This document shows positions 18,977 through 29,265 of a stretch of 64,000 bases of DNA, piece after piece. This DNA comes from Rhodospirillales bacterium (GTDB lineage Bacteria > Pseudomonadota > Alphaproteobacteria > Micavibrionales > UBA1664), in NCBI GenBank assembly GCA_023898805.1, contig CP060260.1, positions 992,001 to 1,056,000 of the forward strand, written 5' to 3'. The notes under the pieces were generated by a model that did no database searches, had not been told where the DNA came from, and worked only from the letters and a program-made list of their open reading frames with translations. The translations under genes were made by a program, and so were the position numbers. The first letter of the stretch is position 1. The number at the start of each line of letters is the position of its first letter.

Positions 18977-19603
18977 TCATGCCTGCCCCGTGAACTGATA
19001 GCCGTCCTCGGTCGTCACGATGACGCGCGGCACGGCGGGGTCGGCCTCCACCTTGCGGCGCAGGCGATAGACATGCGTTTCCAGCGTATGGGTATCAAGG
19101 CCGGGCCGATACCCCCAGACATGCAAAAGCAGCGCCTCGCGCCCGACCGTCGCGCCGCCGCCGTCGATCAGACAGGCGGCCAGCCGCGCCTCCGTGTCGG
19201 TCAGGGACAAAAACCGCCCGTCCGGTGTTTCAAGCGTCAACCGCACGGGGTCGAGCCGCCACCCCGCATGGGCGCGTGGCGCGCACATGTCGTACGACGC
19301 GGCCGCCAGCCTCTCCAGCGCCGCCAGCACGTCGCCAAGTCGTGCGGGCGCCGCCAGAAGACAACGCTGGCGTTCGCCGCCGCCAGACCCGACCTCGACC
19401 CCGGCATGGCCAAGCAGCACGGCGGGCATATCCCCCGCCGCCGCCGGATCACCCGAAGGACAGACCAGCGCGACCAGCGCCCGGTCTTCCGGCCCGGCCA
19501 ATGCCAAGGCGCCGACCTGACCACTGCTCAGAATCTCGGTAAAGCCCTGTATTTCCACGGAATCGGTGGCGACAAGGCGAACGGGCACATGCATCAGGCT
19601 CAT
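18977..19603 (-). CDS. Atypical response-regulator-like winged-helix DNA-binding protein
   Basis: 208 aa. The C-terminal 90 residues form an OmpR/PhoB-type winged helix (LSLTDTEARLAACLI, DTHTLETHVYRLRRKVE, VIVTTEDGYQF). The N-terminal ~105 residues follow the pattern of a receiver domain (strand VRLVATD, ALVALVCPS, PAVLLGH, then APARLGDVLAALERL), but the phospho-accepting Asp and the KP motif are absent. AGGGGGT lies just before the ATG at 19603. It sits 13 bases upstream of the permease and may head and control that operon; that is inference. Confidence 0.8.
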   Translation of the reverse strand: MSLMHVPVRLVATDSVEIQGFTEILSSGQVGALALAGPEDRALVALVCPSGDPAAAGDMPAVLLGHAGVEVGSGGGERQRCLLAAPARLGDVLAALERLAAASYDMCAPRAHAGWRLDPVRLTLETPDGRFLSLTDTEARLAACLIDGGGATVGREALLLHVWGYRPGLDTHTLETHVYRLRRKVEADPAVPRVIVTTEDGYQFTGQA

Positions 19604-19645
19604 ACCCCCTACTCTGGCACAGGGCTTGCACCAATAAAACCTGCG

Positions 19646-20407
19646 ATGCGTATGATGACCGCCCCGACACAGGAAACCATTACCTGGTTCACCCCGGACC
19701 AGAGCGCGGCCTACGCCGCGCAAGGCGGCAAAAAGACTGGCGCCGCGCAAGGCGGCAAAACAATTGATGCCACGCAAAATGACGGCAAAACCTTTGCGAT
19801 GGTACTGGCACAGGCCGAATCGGCCACACCCGCCTCAATCCCGGCCATAGTGCCGACCACGCCAACACCCGCCCTTGCGGTCCACCACAACCGGTTTTCG
19901 GTTCAGCGCACCGCCGGCACCCTGCCGGTCTTCACCCCGAAGGCCGAGGCCGCGTCCTTCGCACCCCAGGCCGTACCCACGAAAGTGGAAGCCGGCCAGC
20001 GTCTGGGCCTTGGCGACCTGATCGACATCGTCAACCCGCTCCAGCACATCCCCTTTGTCGCCGCCGCCTACCGGAAAATCACCGGCGATACCATAAGTCC
20101 TGCAGCTCAGTTCATCGGCGCGACCCTGTATGGCGGGCCGCTGGGCGCAGCCGCCGCGATGGGCGACATCGCGATCCGTGAATATACCGGCGCGGGGCTG
20201 GGCGACCGCGCCATCGCCGCCTTAAGCGGCAAATCGGCACCGGCCACGCCTGCCGTCATGGCCGCGCGTTGGGATGAACCCGCACGCATGGCGGGCACCA
20301 TGCCGGTCTGGAGCGACGAAACCACCCGCCTTGCACAGAGCACCCAAACACCCGGCACGGCATCTGAAACAGCCTTCAACACGCTGGTTCAAAGCCTAAG
20401 CGCTTGA
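19646..20407 (+). CDS. Hypothetical protein with a conserved alphaproteobacterial segment
   Basis: 253 aa. The first half is low-complexity, including a nine-residue tandem repeat (AAQGGKKTG/AAQGGKTID) encoded by a 20-base direct repeat at 19714 and 19741. The middle holds LIDIVNPLQHIPFVAAAYRK followed by GDTISPAAQFIGATLYGGP, a segment I recall from several uncharacterised alphaproteobacterial proteins. No signal peptide. Starts 42 bases from the divergent regulator. Function unknown. Confidence 0.65.
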   Translation: MRMMTAPTQETITWFTPDQSAAYAAQGGKKTGAAQGGKTIDATQNDGKTFAMVLAQAESATPASIPAIVPTTPTPALAVHHNRFSVQRTAGTLPVFTPKAEAASFAPQAVPTKVEAGQRLGLGDLIDIVNPLQHIPFVAAAYRKITGDTISPAAQFIGATLYGGPLGAAAAMGDIAIREYTGAGLGDRAIAALSGKSAPATPAVMAARWDEPARMAGTMPVWSDETTRLAQSTQTPGTASETAFNTLVQSLSA

Positions 20408-20527
20408 AACGCCCATTACCACAAACACACTGCTGAAAACCGCATAACCGCTATTGCCCAGCCCGCCGCGCCTGACTATCATCCCGGTGTAATTACATTT
20501 TTTGCGTGTGACGAAAGGTTTTCGGGA

Positions 20528-21133
20528 ATGTCGCGTATCCTCTCCCTGCTGGCGGTGTGCCTTCTGACCCTCACATTGGCTGCCTGCGCCGTCGACCGTC
20601 GCTCGCCGGATGGGTATTCGACCTCGCGCCGCGACCTGACCAACTACACCTACGCCGCCACGGACGCGCTGATGAACCGCGCCGGCCGCAGCGTCAACAA
20701 GACCACCCCTCTGTTGGTCGGAACGATCGGCAACGTCAACGACGTCGAATCCTCCTCCACCCTCGGCCGCGCGATCACCGAACAGATTTCGGCCCGACTG
20801 GCCGAACGCGGCTACAAGGTCGCTGAAATGAAACTGCGCCAGGGCATTTCGATCCGTCAGGGTGGCGATCTTGATCCCGCCGCCACGGGCGAATACCTGC
20901 TTTCACGCGATGTGCGCGACATTTCGGGCGAACACAAGGCTGCGGCGGCCATTGTCGGCACCTATGCCGTGGGCGCCGACAACGTGCTGGTCAATCTGCG
21001 TCTGGTCGACATCCGCACCGGCAACGTGATCACGGGCTACGACTTCACCCTGCCCAGAACCGCTGACATCGCGGCGATGAGCAACACACCGTCGGTCCGT
21101 GCGCCGTGGTTCAGCTATGGCCGTTCGTTCTGA
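20528..21133 (+). CDS. FlgO-like lipoprotein
   Basis: 201 aa. A lipoprotein signal ends LTLAAC, giving a lipid-modified Cys20. The mature domain has the FlgO pattern: [52 protein letters not shown] and [20 protein letters not shown]. FlgO is an outer-membrane lipoprotein linked to flagella in Vibrio, but no flagellar genes are nearby, so the role here may differ. It overlaps clpS by 17 bases. Confidence 0.85.
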   Translation: MSRILSLLAVCLLTLTLAACAVDRRSPDGYSTSRRDLTNYTYAATDALMNRAGRSVNKTTPLLVGTIGNVNDVESSSTLGRAITEQISARLAERGYKVAEMKLRQGISIRQGGDLDPAATGEYLLSRDVRDISGEHKAAAAIVGTYAVGADNVLVNLRLVDIRTGNVITGYDFTLPRTADIAAMSNTPSVRAPWFSYGRSF

Positions 21134-21494
21134 CGACGACAGCGAAAACCCGGCCGCGCCGCCCGGTGGTGATTCCGGTGGCGACGGCATAGCGGGGCAG
21201 GATGCCGCGGGTGTGATGATTAAGTCGCGCCCGAAAACGCGACGCCCGTCGATGTACAAGGTCCTGCTGCTCAACGATGATTTCACGCCAATGGATTTTG
21301 TCGTCCATATCCTTGAAAAATTTTTTGCCAAAACCCGGGCCGAGGCGACGGATGTCATGCTGCACGTCCATCGCCGGGGCGTCGGCATCTGTGGCGTCTA
21401 CACCTATGAAATCGCGGAAACCAAGGTGACACAGGTGATGGATTACGCTCGCGCCCACGAACAACCGTTGCAATGCACGATGGAAAAGGAATAG
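21117..21494 (+). CDS. clpS: ATP-dependent Clp protease adaptor ClpS
   Basis: About 125 aa from the ATG at 21117; GTG 21099 and ATG 21216 are alternative starts, since the first ~35 residues are disordered and Gly/Asp/Pro-rich. The core is typical: [17 protein letters not shown], the substrate pocket region [16 protein letters not shown] and the C-terminal PLQCTMEKE. ClpS hands N-end-rule substrates to ClpAP. clpA follows after one gene. Confidence 0.94.
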   Translation: MAVRSDDDSENPAAPPGGDSGGDGIAGQDAAGVMIKSRPKTRRPSMYKVLLLNDDFTPMDFVVHILEKFFAKTRAEATDVMLHVHRRGVGICGVYTYEIAETKVTQVMDYARAHEQPLQCTMEKE

Positions 21495-21502
21495 GCACCC
21501 CC

Positions 21503-21787
21503 ATGTACATTGTCATGCTGCATTACAAGGTCGCCCTCGACGTGATGGACCGCCACCGCCCGGCGCATCTGGAATGGCTTAAACAGGGTTATGAACAAGG
21601 CATGCTGCTGGCCTCTGGCCGTCAGACCCCGCCCACGGGCGGCGTTATTCTGGCGCATGCCATGCCGCGTGCGGAACTGGACGCCTATCTCGCGCGCGAT
21701 CCGTTCAAAACCGCGGATCTGGCCGATTACACGATCGTCGAATTCGCGCCAAACCTGCGTGCGCCGGAGCTTTCGGGCGTCGAGTAG
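21503..21787 (+). CDS. YciI family protein
   Basis: 94 aa. The YCII-domain pattern is clear: RPAHLEWLKQGYEQGMLLASG with the His of the putative active site, followed by YLARDPFKTADLADYTIVEF. YciI-like proteins are small dimeric ferredoxin-like folds; catalytic roles are mostly unknown. It is inserted between clpS and clpA, which are often adjacent. Confidence 0.88.
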   Translation: MYIVMLHYKVALDVMDRHRPAHLEWLKQGYEQGMLLASGRQTPPTGGVILAHAMPRAELDAYLARDPFKTADLADYTIVEFAPNLRAPELSGVE

Positions 21788-21841
21788 AAAAAAATCACGA
21801 CCTGCGTTATATTGGACGCTTTAAGAAGGTCTACAAACGCC

Positions 21842-24151
21842 ATGCTGTCCAAGAATCTCGAAGCCACGCTGCACCGCGCCCTCGACCTTGCGACCGCGCG
21901 CCGCCACGAATACGCGACGCTCGAACACCTTCTTCTGGCGCTAACCGACGACCCGGATGCGCTTGCGGTGATGCGCGCCTGCGGCGCCCATGTGGCCGAA
22001 CTTCAGGAACAGCTGACCCGCTACCTCGACACCGAATTGATGAACCTGATCAACCCCTCGATCGAGGAGGCGAAACCGACCACGGGCTTCCAGCGCGTGC
22101 TCCAGCGTGCCGCGATCCACGTCCAGTCTTCAGGGCGAGAGGAAGTGACCGGCGCCAACGTACTCGTCGCCCTGTTCTCCGAACGCGAATCCCACGCGGT
22201 GTTCTTCCTGACCGAACAGGACATGAATCGTTTTGACGCGGTCAATTACATCTCGCACGGCATCGCCAAGGTCGGCCAATCCGACCAACCCAAGACCCCG
22301 CGCGCCGCCGGATCGACGGTGGAGGAGGAGAACGACGGCGTCAAAAAAGGCGCCGACGCGCTCAAGGCCTATTGCATCAACCTCAACGAAAAGGCCAGAT
22401 CCGGCAAGGTCGATCCCCTGATCGGACGGGAGAAGGAGGTCGAACGCACCATCCAGATCCTCTGCCGCCGCGCCAAGAACAATCCGCTTTACGTCGGCGA
22501 CCCCGGGGTCGGCAAGACCGCGATCGCCGAAGGTCTGGCCCGCCGCATCACCGAAGCCCAGGTGCCGGACGTGCTGAAAAACTGCACCATCTTCGCCCTC
22601 GACATGGGCACGCTGCTGGCGGGCACCCGTTATCGCGGCGATTTCGAGGAACGCCTGAAGGCGGTGATCACCCAGGTCGAAAAGACCGAAGGCGCGATTT
22701 TGTTTATCGACGAAATCCACACCGTGATCGGCGCGGGCGCGACATCGGGCGGCGCGATGGACGCCTCGAACCTGCTCAAGCCCGCCTTGTCTTCGGGCGC
22801 GATCCGCTGCATCGGCTCGACGACCTACAAGGAATACCGCCAGCATTTTGAAAAGGACCGCGCGCTGGTCCGCCGCTTCCAGAAAATCGACGTGGCCGAA
22901 CCGACGATCGACGATACGATCCGCATTCTGACCGGCCTCAAGACCGTGTACGAGGCGCACCACAAGCTCAAATTCACCGATGCCGCGATCCGCGCGGCGG
23001 TCGATCTGTCCGCCAAATACATCAACGACCGCAAGCTGCCCGACAAGGCGATCGACGTGATCGACGAGGCCGGGGCCGCCCAGATGCTGTTGCCCGAATC
23101 CGCGCGCAAGGCCGAAATCGACGTGCCGGAGATCGAGGCCGTGGTCGCCCTGATGGCGCGTATCCCGCCCAAATCCGTATCCAAGGACGACCGCGAGGTG
23201 ATCCGCAATCTCGAACGCGACCTGCGCACGTTGGTCTTCGGGCAGGATCAGGCGATCACGGTGCTGTCCGACGCGATCAAGATGGCGCGCGCCGGGCTTC
23301 GCGACGCTGAAAAACCGATCGGCTGCTACCTGTTCTCAGGCCCCACCGGCGTGGGCAAGACCGAAATCGCACGCCAGCTCGCCAAGACGCTGGGTGTCGA
23401 ACTCAAACGCTTCGACATGTCCGAATACATGGAACGCCACGCGGTCAGCCGCCTGATCGGCGCGCCCCCCGGCTATGTCGGCTATGAACAGGGCGGACTT
23501 TTGACCGACGCGGTGGACCAGCAGCCGCACTGTGTCCTGTTGCTGGACGAAATTGAAAAGGCGCACGCCGACATCTACAACATCCTGCTGCAGGTCATGG
23601 ACTACGGCAAACTGACCGACAATAACGGCAAGACCGTCGATTTCCGCAACGTCATCCTGATCATGACGACCAACGCGGGCGCGGCGGCAATGGCCAAAGC
23701 CCCGATGGGCTTTTCGGGCGACGTGCGCACCGGCGAGGATGTGGAGGCGATCAACCGCATGTTCACCCCGGAATTCCGCAACCGCCTTGACGCCATCGTG
23801 CCCTTCGCCGCGCTTTCGGGCGAAACCGTCGCGCGCGTCGTCGACAAATTCGTGATTCAGCTGGAGGCGCAGCTCGCCGACCGCAACGTCACCATCGACA
23901 TGAGCGAACGCGCCCGCGAATGGCTGGCGCGCGAAGGCTACGACCCCGCGATGGGCGCGCGGCCGCTTGGCCGCCTGATTCAGGAAAAGATCAAAAAGCC
24001 GCTGGCCGACGAATTGCTGTTCGGCAAACTGGAACAGGGCGGCGTGGTGCGAATCGATTACGACGGCGAAAAAATCGTTTTCGTCTTTCCCGGCGCAACA
24101 CCCAAGGCCCTGCCCAAATCCAGCCGCGGCAAGGAAACGCAGGACGCCTAA
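21842..24151 (+). CDS. clpA: ATP-dependent Clp protease ATP-binding subunit ClpA
   Basis: 769 aa. Domain order: Clp_N repeats ([16 protein letters not shown] onward), the first AAA+ module with Walker [14 protein letters not shown] and Walker [11 protein letters not shown], then the second with [22 protein letters not shown] and a D2-small C-terminal domain. The long middle coiled coil of ClpB is missing, which together with clpS nearby makes it ClpA. It unfolds proteins for ClpP. Confidence 0.96.
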   Translation: MLSKNLEATLHRALDLATARRHEYATLEHLLLALTDDPDALAVMRACGAHVAELQEQLTRYLDTELMNLINPSIEEAKPTTGFQRVLQRAAIHVQSSGREEVTGANVLVALFSERESHAVFFLTEQDMNRFDAVNYISHGIAKVGQSDQPKTPRAAGSTVEEENDGVKKGADALKAYCINLNEKARSGKVDPLIGREKEVERTIQILCRRAKNNPLYVGDPGVGKTAIAEGLARRITEAQVPDVLKNCTIFALDMGTLLAGTRYRGDFEERLKAVITQVEKTEGAILFIDEIHTVIGAGATSGGAMDASNLLKPALSSGAIRCIGSTTYKEYRQHFEKDRALVRRFQKIDVAEPTIDDTIRILTGLKTVYEAHHKLKFTDAAIRAAVDLSAKYINDRKLPDKAIDVIDEAGAAQMLLPESARKAEIDVPEIEAVVALMARIPPKSVSKDDREVIRNLERDLRTLVFGQDQAITVLSDAIKMARAGLRDAEKPIGCYLFSGPTGVGKTEIARQLAKTLGVELKRFDMSEYMERHAVSRLIGAPPGYVGYEQGGLLTDAVDQQPHCVLLLDEIEKAHADIYNILLQVMDYGKLTDNNGKTVDFRNVILIMTTNAGAAAMAKAPMGFSGDVRTGEDVEAINRMFTPEFRNRLDAIVPFAALSGETVARVVDKFVIQLEAQLADRNVTIDMSERAREWLAREGYDPAMGARPLGRLIQEKIKKPLADELLFGKLEQGGVVRIDYDGEKIVFVFPGATPKALPKSSRGKETQDA

Positions 24152-24157
24152 AACCCC

Positions 24158-25288
24158 ATGTCCCTGCGTGGCAAACTTGACCGATGGAAAGACGAAGGCC
24201 TGATCACCACTGATCAGGCCGAACGCATTCTCGCACACGAAACGGCGCGCAACGCGAACCGGTTTCGCGGCGGCTATACGGCGGCGGGCCTGCTGTCTGT
24301 CCTGCTTGGCGTCGCGCTGATCGTCGCCGCGAACTGGCAGCAAATTCCATGGCAAATGCGGCTGGGCGGGAATTTCGTGCTCAACGCCGTGCTTGCAGTC
24401 CTTGTCTGGCGCTGGCGCGACAATCCGGCGCGCGCGCTCTGGCGCGAAGGCGCGCTGATGGCGCTCTGGGGCCTGACCCTCACTTTGATCGCCCTGATCG
24501 GCCAGAGCTTCCAGCTCGGCGGCGAGGCTTATACAGCGATGCGCCTGTGGTTCTGGGTGACCACGCCGATGGTCCTGCTTTTCGCGCAAAGCCGGTTCCT
24601 CGCCCGCCTGTGGGCCGCGGCCTTCATGATCTACGTCCCCTATGACCTGATCGCGACAACATGCGACCACACGCAGGATTGGGCAATCCGCAAAACCGTG
24701 ATTTTGGGCATCGGCATCGTCCTGCCGTTTTTCGCCTATGCGCTGGGACGCTGGCCACGCTTTGCACTTAACCGCCCGGTCATGGCGCACACCTTGCGCC
24801 GGCTTGCGGGCCTGATCGCGGCGCTGGGCGCAAGCGCGGCCTCGCTCGAGTTTTATGATTTCATCCATACCCCGGTTGAACTGGCCGTGCCCGTTTCGTT
24901 TGCGCTGGCCGCAGTGGCGCTGCGCTTTGCCCTGCACCCGCGCCTGAAAACGCAGGACGACCGCGATGCGCTCGACCTGCTGGCGGTTTCGGCGATCTTC
25001 ATGTGCCTGCCCTTTCTGGCGCAGACACAATCAAGCTGGTTTGCACTGGCCGATTTCGTGGCTTACTGGGGCATCATCGGCGCATTCTGGCAACAGGCCG
25101 GCCATACAAGGCTGGTCAGTCTGTCGGTCAAACTGGTCACCTTGCGCCTGTATCTCGGCTTTCTTGAAGTGTTCGGCTCGTTGATGCTTTCGGGCTTTGG
25201 GTTCATCGCCATGGGCCTTGTGATGATCGCGATGGTCAGGGCTGCACGCTGGCTCGATCGCAGGCTGAAAGGCGCCGCCGCACGATGA
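24158..25288 (+). CDS. DUF2157 integral membrane protein
   Basis: 376 aa. A soluble N-terminus (RGKLDRWKDEGLITTDQAERIL), typical of DUF2157, is followed by about ten hydrophobic segments beginning AAGLLSVLLGVALIVAANW. It overlaps the next gene by ATGA. The DUF2157 and GDYXXLXY proteins occur together in many bacteria, pointing to a joint but unknown membrane function. Confidence 0.85.
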   Translation: MSLRGKLDRWKDEGLITTDQAERILAHETARNANRFRGGYTAAGLLSVLLGVALIVAANWQQIPWQMRLGGNFVLNAVLAVLVWRWRDNPARALWREGALMALWGLTLTLIALIGQSFQLGGEAYTAMRLWFWVTTPMVLLFAQSRFLARLWAAAFMIYVPYDLIATTCDHTQDWAIRKTVILGIGIVLPFFAYALGRWPRFALNRPVMAHTLRRLAGLIAALGASAASLEFYDFIHTPVELAVPVSFALAAVALRFALHPRLKTQDDRDALDLLAVSAIFMCLPFLAQTQSSWFALADFVAYWGIIGAFWQQAGHTRLVSLSVKLVTLRLYLGFLEVFGSLMLSGFGFIAMGLVMIAMVRAARWLDRRLKGAAAR

Positions 25289-25740
25289 CGACCCCGTCCA
25301 CACCCCGTCCCACGCTCTGGGTCTATCTCGCCGCCCTGTTGCTGCCATTTGCGGTGCTGGGCGGTATGACTGGCTGGTACGTCTATCAAGACGCACACGC
25401 ACGCACCTATACCGTGGCGATTCAGGGTTACGACCCGCGCGACATCGTTTACGGCGAATACATCAACCTGCGTCTGAAATGGGACGACCCAACCAGCGAA
25501 AAACCCGCGCGCGACGACTTGCCCGCCGACGCGAACATGTACCTGCCCGAAGGCAACGCCCAGGATCTGGAAACCATGCTGCGCGACCCTGCCCTTCATT
25601 TCACGGCCGCGGTACAATTGCGCGGCACCAGGGCCTCGGTCCGCGCGCTGAACGTCGACGGACGCCCGTGGCAGGCGGCGCTGACTGACTGGCGCCGCGC
25701 CCGGACGGAAAATCAGTCGGTGCAAACCCCTTCGCGATAA
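25285..25740 (+). CDS. GDYXXLXY-domain protein
   Basis: 151 aa with one N-terminal transmembrane segment (VYLAALLLPFAVLGGMTG). The domain motif appears as DPRDIVYGEYINLRL, a slightly altered GDYxxLxY, with a second, less conserved half toward the C-terminus. It is translationally coupled to the DUF2157 gene. Confidence 0.85.
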   Translation: MTTPSTPRPTLWVYLAALLLPFAVLGGMTGWYVYQDAHARTYTVAIQGYDPRDIVYGEYINLRLKWDDPTSEKPARDDLPADANMYLPEGNAQDLETMLRDPALHFTAAVQLRGTRASVRALNVDGRPWQAALTDWRRARTENQSVQTPSR

Positions 25741-25788
25741 CGCCTTTTTGCGCTGGACGGACCGGCGCAAAACCGGCCACAATGCCTC

Positions 25789-27384
25789 ATGACCGAACGT
25801 TACGATGCCGCAATCGTGGGAATGGGCCATCAGGGCCTGATCGCCGCCAATCTTCTGGCGCAAGAAGGTCTGTCGGTCGCCGTGATCGACATCGCGTCGC
25901 CCGTGCGCGGCGGCCTTGCCTACGACCCGTTCGCGACCGGCTTCGTCACGGGCCCATGCGCCCATGCGCCGGTGCCGGTCGATCAAAACCTTGCCGACCG
26001 TCTGGGGCTGGAGGAACGCGGTTTTGCCATGAAGGCGGAGCAGACCTGCTCCTTCGCGCCCGCCGGTCTTGAATCCGGAAAATATCTTTACGCCAGCGCT
26101 TCGCGCGCCGCGACCCAGCGCGAAATCGCCAAATTCTCGCAAAAAGACGCCGACACCTTCATGGCCTTTTCGGACGAGGTGCACGCCCTTGCCCAGATTC
26201 TCGAACAGGTCGCGGACGGGTTACCCCCCTATTCGCAGGACGGGTGGAAGGATTTATGGGGCGTGTTTGAAACCGGTCGCCTGCTCGCCGAAGGGGGCGA
26301 GGCGGCGCAGCTGATGTTCGCGCGCCTGATGAACGCGTCGCTGGAAACCGCGGTCGGCGAAATGTTTGAAAGCGACCCCGTGCGCGGCTTCATCGCCACG
26401 CAGGCGACCATGGCCTCGATGACCGTACCCGGACGCAAGGGGTCAGCGGCGTCACTGATCCAGTACATGCTGGGTCTGGGCGGCCACCGCCCCTATCGCG
26501 GCGACTGGCAGCCGCTGCGCGGCAGCCTGCACCATTATCTACGCGCCCTGACCCAGGGCGCGATCGACCGCGACGTCGCCTTTTTTCCGGGACAGGTCGC
26601 CGAATCCTTCCGCATCGACGGGGAACGCATCACCGGAGTCAATTTGTCCGACGGCGAACCGGTCGAGGCTGGGATCGTCGTCGCCGACATGAATCCCCTG
26701 ACCCTGTTCGACCAGATGATCGGCACGGCGCGCCTGCCGACCGAGCTTCAGACCCGCATTTCCCCGCTGCGTCAGGGCGCGGGCTTCGTGCGCATGAAGC
26801 TGGCGCTCAACGACCTGCCCAATTTTACCGCGCTGGAAAAGGACGCCGCGCAAAGCCGTCTTGCGGGCGAAATCCTGCTTGGCCCGACGCCCGAATACAT
26901 CATGGCCGCCCGCGCCGATGCCAAAACCGAAGGCGGGTCGCACCGTCCGGTGATCTCGATGGTCATCCCCTCGCTCAGCTCCGACGAACTCGCCCCGCCG
27001 GGCAAACACGTCGCATCCATCATCGCACAGTATTATGAACCCGGCCTGCCCAACGACGCCGACAACTGGGGCGCCATCGCCGACACGGTATACGGCGCGC
27101 TGGAAACCGTGGCCCCCGGCTTCACCCGGCTGGTGGACACCGCCACGGTCTATATGGGCGACAACATGACCCGCACCATCGGCCCCCTGAATCGCGAGGC
27201 TTTGGGCGGCGGACACCCGTTGACCCAGATTTTCGGCGGCCTGTTCGGCCATCACGGACTGGGCGCGCACCCGCCGCTCGACAATCTGGTGATTTGCGGC
27301 TACGGACCCGAAGCCTCTGCCTCCAGCCACTTCAACCGCGGCGGCGAAAGCGCGGCCCGTCTGGTCATGGGCGCCACCGCCTGA
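25789..27384 (+). CDS. FAD-dependent oxidoreductase, phytoene-desaturase/PYROXD2-like
   Basis: 531 aa. The dinucleotide-binding fold starts DAAIVGMGHQGLIAANLLA with an intact GxGxxG and an acidic end to the second strand (VAVID). Middle-region RKGSAASLIQYMLGLGG and the C-terminal FAD region (GGLFGHHGLGAHPP, LVICGYGPEA) fit the CrtI/PYROXD2 family. No carotenoid genes are near, so a desaturase on another lipid or an unknown substrate is equally possible. Confidence 0.82.
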   Translation: MTERYDAAIVGMGHQGLIAANLLAQEGLSVAVIDIASPVRGGLAYDPFATGFVTGPCAHAPVPVDQNLADRLGLEERGFAMKAEQTCSFAPAGLESGKYLYASASRAATQREIAKFSQKDADTFMAFSDEVHALAQILEQVADGLPPYSQDGWKDLWGVFETGRLLAEGGEAAQLMFARLMNASLETAVGEMFESDPVRGFIATQATMASMTVPGRKGSAASLIQYMLGLGGHRPYRGDWQPLRGSLHHYLRALTQGAIDRDVAFFPGQVAESFRIDGERITGVNLSDGEPVEAGIVVADMNPLTLFDQMIGTARLPTELQTRISPLRQGAGFVRMKLALNDLPNFTALEKDAAQSRLAGEILLGPTPEYIMAARADAKTEGGSHRPVISMVIPSLSSDELAPPGKHVASIIAQYYEPGLPNDADNWGAIADTVYGALETVAPGFTRLVDTATVYMGDNMTRTIGPLNREALGGGHPLTQIFGGLFGHHGLGAHPPLDNLVICGYGPEASASSHFNRGGESAARLVMGATA

Positions 27385-27548
27385 TACGGCGGCAAACAAC
27401 TGTGCAAGGGCGCGTGAGCGACAAAAACGGCGACGACCGCCACCGCGCGAGCTTATGCGAGCGAAGCCCAAGCGACGAGTAAGCGACAACACCGCATATC
27501 ACAGATACGGTCTTGATTTGACCGCGTTTTTCCGCCATTGCTAGGGGC

Positions 27549-27971
27549 ATGAAATTCCTGCGCAACCTGATTGGCGTGCTTTCCCCCGTTTCCTTTCTGT
27601 TGACGGTGTGGCGGCGCGGCGAATATGTCGGCACCGATCAGGTCGGCAACCGCTATTACCGCGCGAACCCGCGCAAGGGCTACCGCCACGACCAGCGCTG
27701 GGTCGTCTATGCCGGTGAGCCGCAGGCCAGCGCCGTTCCTCCCGAATGGCACGGCTGGCTGCACCACCAGACCGACGCGGTGCCGAATCCCGAATCCGCC
27801 AGCTATCGCAAACCCTGGCAAAAGCCGTGGCGCCCGAACCTGACCGGCACCCCGCGTGCCTGCCTGCCGCCCGGCCACAAGCTTGCCGGCGGCCACCGCG
27901 CACCGGCCACCGGCGATTACGTCCCATGGACCCCGAAAGACACCAGCGACAACGCGAGGTTGGAACAATGA
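27549..27971 (+). CDS. NADH:ubiquinone oxidoreductase NDUFA12-family protein
   Basis: 140 aa. The family motifs are GTDQVGNRYYR, RWVVYAGEP, VPPEWHGWLHHQTD and the proline-rich KPWQKPWRPNLTGT tail. Such proteins are supernumerary subunits of complex I in alphaproteobacteria and mitochondria. It is coupled to mlaD by an ATGA overlap, a neighbourhood commonly seen in alphaproteobacteria. Confidence 0.93.
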   Translation: MKFLRNLIGVLSPVSFLLTVWRRGEYVGTDQVGNRYYRANPRKGYRHDQRWVVYAGEPQASAVPPEWHGWLHHQTDAVPNPESASYRKPWQKPWRPNLTGTPRACLPPGHKLAGGHRAPATGDYVPWTPKDTSDNARLEQ

Positions 27972-28498
27972 AACGCAACATCATCGAAACCGTGCTTGGC
28001 GCGGTGGTCCTTTTTGTCGCCGTGGCGTTTTTCGCCTACGCCTCAAGCCAAACCGACGTGGGCGAGGTCAGCGGCTATGAGGTGCATGCCGATTTTAACG
28101 ATGTCGGCGGTCTGAAGGAAGGCGACAACGTCCGCATGAGCGGCGTCAAGATCGGTACTGTCGAATCGATCCGGCTTGACGATTACCGCGCCCGTGTCGC
28201 GTTTTCGGTCGAAGACGATGTCAAATTGCCTGTCGATTCGGCGGCGACCGTGGCCTCGGAATCCCTGATGGGCGGGAACTATCTTTCCATCGCCCCCGGT
28301 GCCGACGATCAGATGATCAAGCCCGGCGGTGCGATCAGCTATGTTCAGGATGCGCAAGATCTGCAAACCCTGCTGGGCAAATTCATCTTTTCGATGACCG
28401 GCTCGAAAAAATCTGACGATGCCGCTTCCCCCGCATCGAGCGCGGCCCCGAACGCACCAGCCGCCCCGGCCGTTACCCCGGCCATGCCGCAAATGTGA
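27968..28498 (+). CDS. mlaD: MlaD-type lipid-transport substrate-binding protein
   Basis: 176 aa. One N-terminal membrane anchor (ETVLGAVVLFVAVAFFAY) precedes an MCE domain (DVGGLKEGDNVRMSGVKIG, LMGGNYLSIAPG). MlaD is the periplasmic component of the MlaFEDB complex that keeps outer-membrane lipid asymmetry. No mlaE or mlaF is present in the window. The C-terminus is an Ala/Pro-rich tail. Confidence 0.92.
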   Translation: MKRNIIETVLGAVVLFVAVAFFAYASSQTDVGEVSGYEVHADFNDVGGLKEGDNVRMSGVKIGTVESIRLDDYRARVAFSVEDDVKLPVDSAATVASESLMGGNYLSIAPGADDQMIKPGGAISYVQDAQDLQTLLGKFIFSMTGSKKSDDAASPASSAAPNAPAAPAVTPAMPQM

Positions 28499-29265
28499 TG
28501 CGTAAACCCTGCCTGCTTGCGATTTTTCTGTTTTTCGCGCTATGTGCGCCCGCGCCTGCGCAGGACGAAATCGGTGATGCCGTTACGAACGGCAATGCCG
28601 CGGACAATATCCCCTCGGACGAAGGCGACATCAGCCCGGAGGTTCAGGCGATCATCAACACGCCCGGCACGCCCGCGATCGATCAAGGCCAGAACGATAT
28701 AACCCCCCCCAATGCCCCGCCCGCGCCGCCTGAAAGCGCCGGCACGCCCAGAAAACCGGAATTCGAGGATATGCCGCAGGTCGAACTGCGCATCCTCGAC
28801 AAGGTCCGCGCCGAAAGCCGCACCTATATCCTGAATGTCGGACGCACCGTGGCCTATGCGAATATCCGCATCCGTCCGCGCGCCTGCCGCAAATCCTCGC
28901 CGCTCGACGACCCGGAAAATGCTGCGTTCCTTCAGATCTGGGAAGTGAAGCCGGATTCGACCAGCGCGTGGATATTTTCGGGCTGGATGTTCTCCTCCTC
29001 GCCCTCGCTTTCAGCGATGGACCACCCGGTTTACGACGTCACGGTTCTGGACTGCAAAAACCCTATGACGGAATCCCAGTCCGAATCCTCGGCCCCCACC
29101 ACCGGCGAAGCCGCGCCGGGTGAGTCCCCGGACGCCAAGGATAAACCGCCGGAAAAATCCTCTGAAAAACCGGTCGGCGCGGCCGATCCGATGAAGGAAA
29201 CACCGGCGCCCGATCCGTCGTCCCCCGGCCCATCCCCCGACAAGGCCGATTCCAAAAGCGAGTGA
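28498..29265 (+). CDS. DUF2155 secreted protein with a long low-complexity tail
   Basis: 255 aa. A signal peptide (CLLAIFLFFALCAPAPAQ) precedes a Pro/Asp-rich linker and the DUF2155 core (LRILDKVRAES, RPRACRKSSP, AAFLQIWEVK, FSGWMFSSSPSLSAMDHPVY). After the usual end at CKN an additional ~75 residues rich in Ser/Pro/Glu/Lys follow, overlapping the antisense end of aat. ATG at 28498 is chosen over GTG 28495. Function of DUF2155 is unknown; it is often next to mlaD. Confidence 0.85.
   Translation: MRKPCLLAIFLFFALCAPAPAQDEIGDAVTNGNAADNIPSDEGDISPEVQAIINTPGTPAIDQGQNDITPPNAPPAPPESAGTPRKPEFEDMPQVELRILDKVRAESRTYILNVGRTVAYANIRIRPRACRKSSPLDDPENAAFLQIWEVKPDSTSAWIFSGWMFSSSPSLSAMDHPVYDVTVLDCKNPMTESQSESSAPTTGEAAPGESPDAKDKPPEKSSEKPVGAADPMKETPAPDPSSPGPSPDKADSKSE

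Noticed and set aside
19714..19760. 20-base tandem direct repeat as a mobile or CRISPR-like element
   Set aside because: Only two copies, in frame, encoding a nine-residue protein repeat; explained by local duplication in the coding gene.
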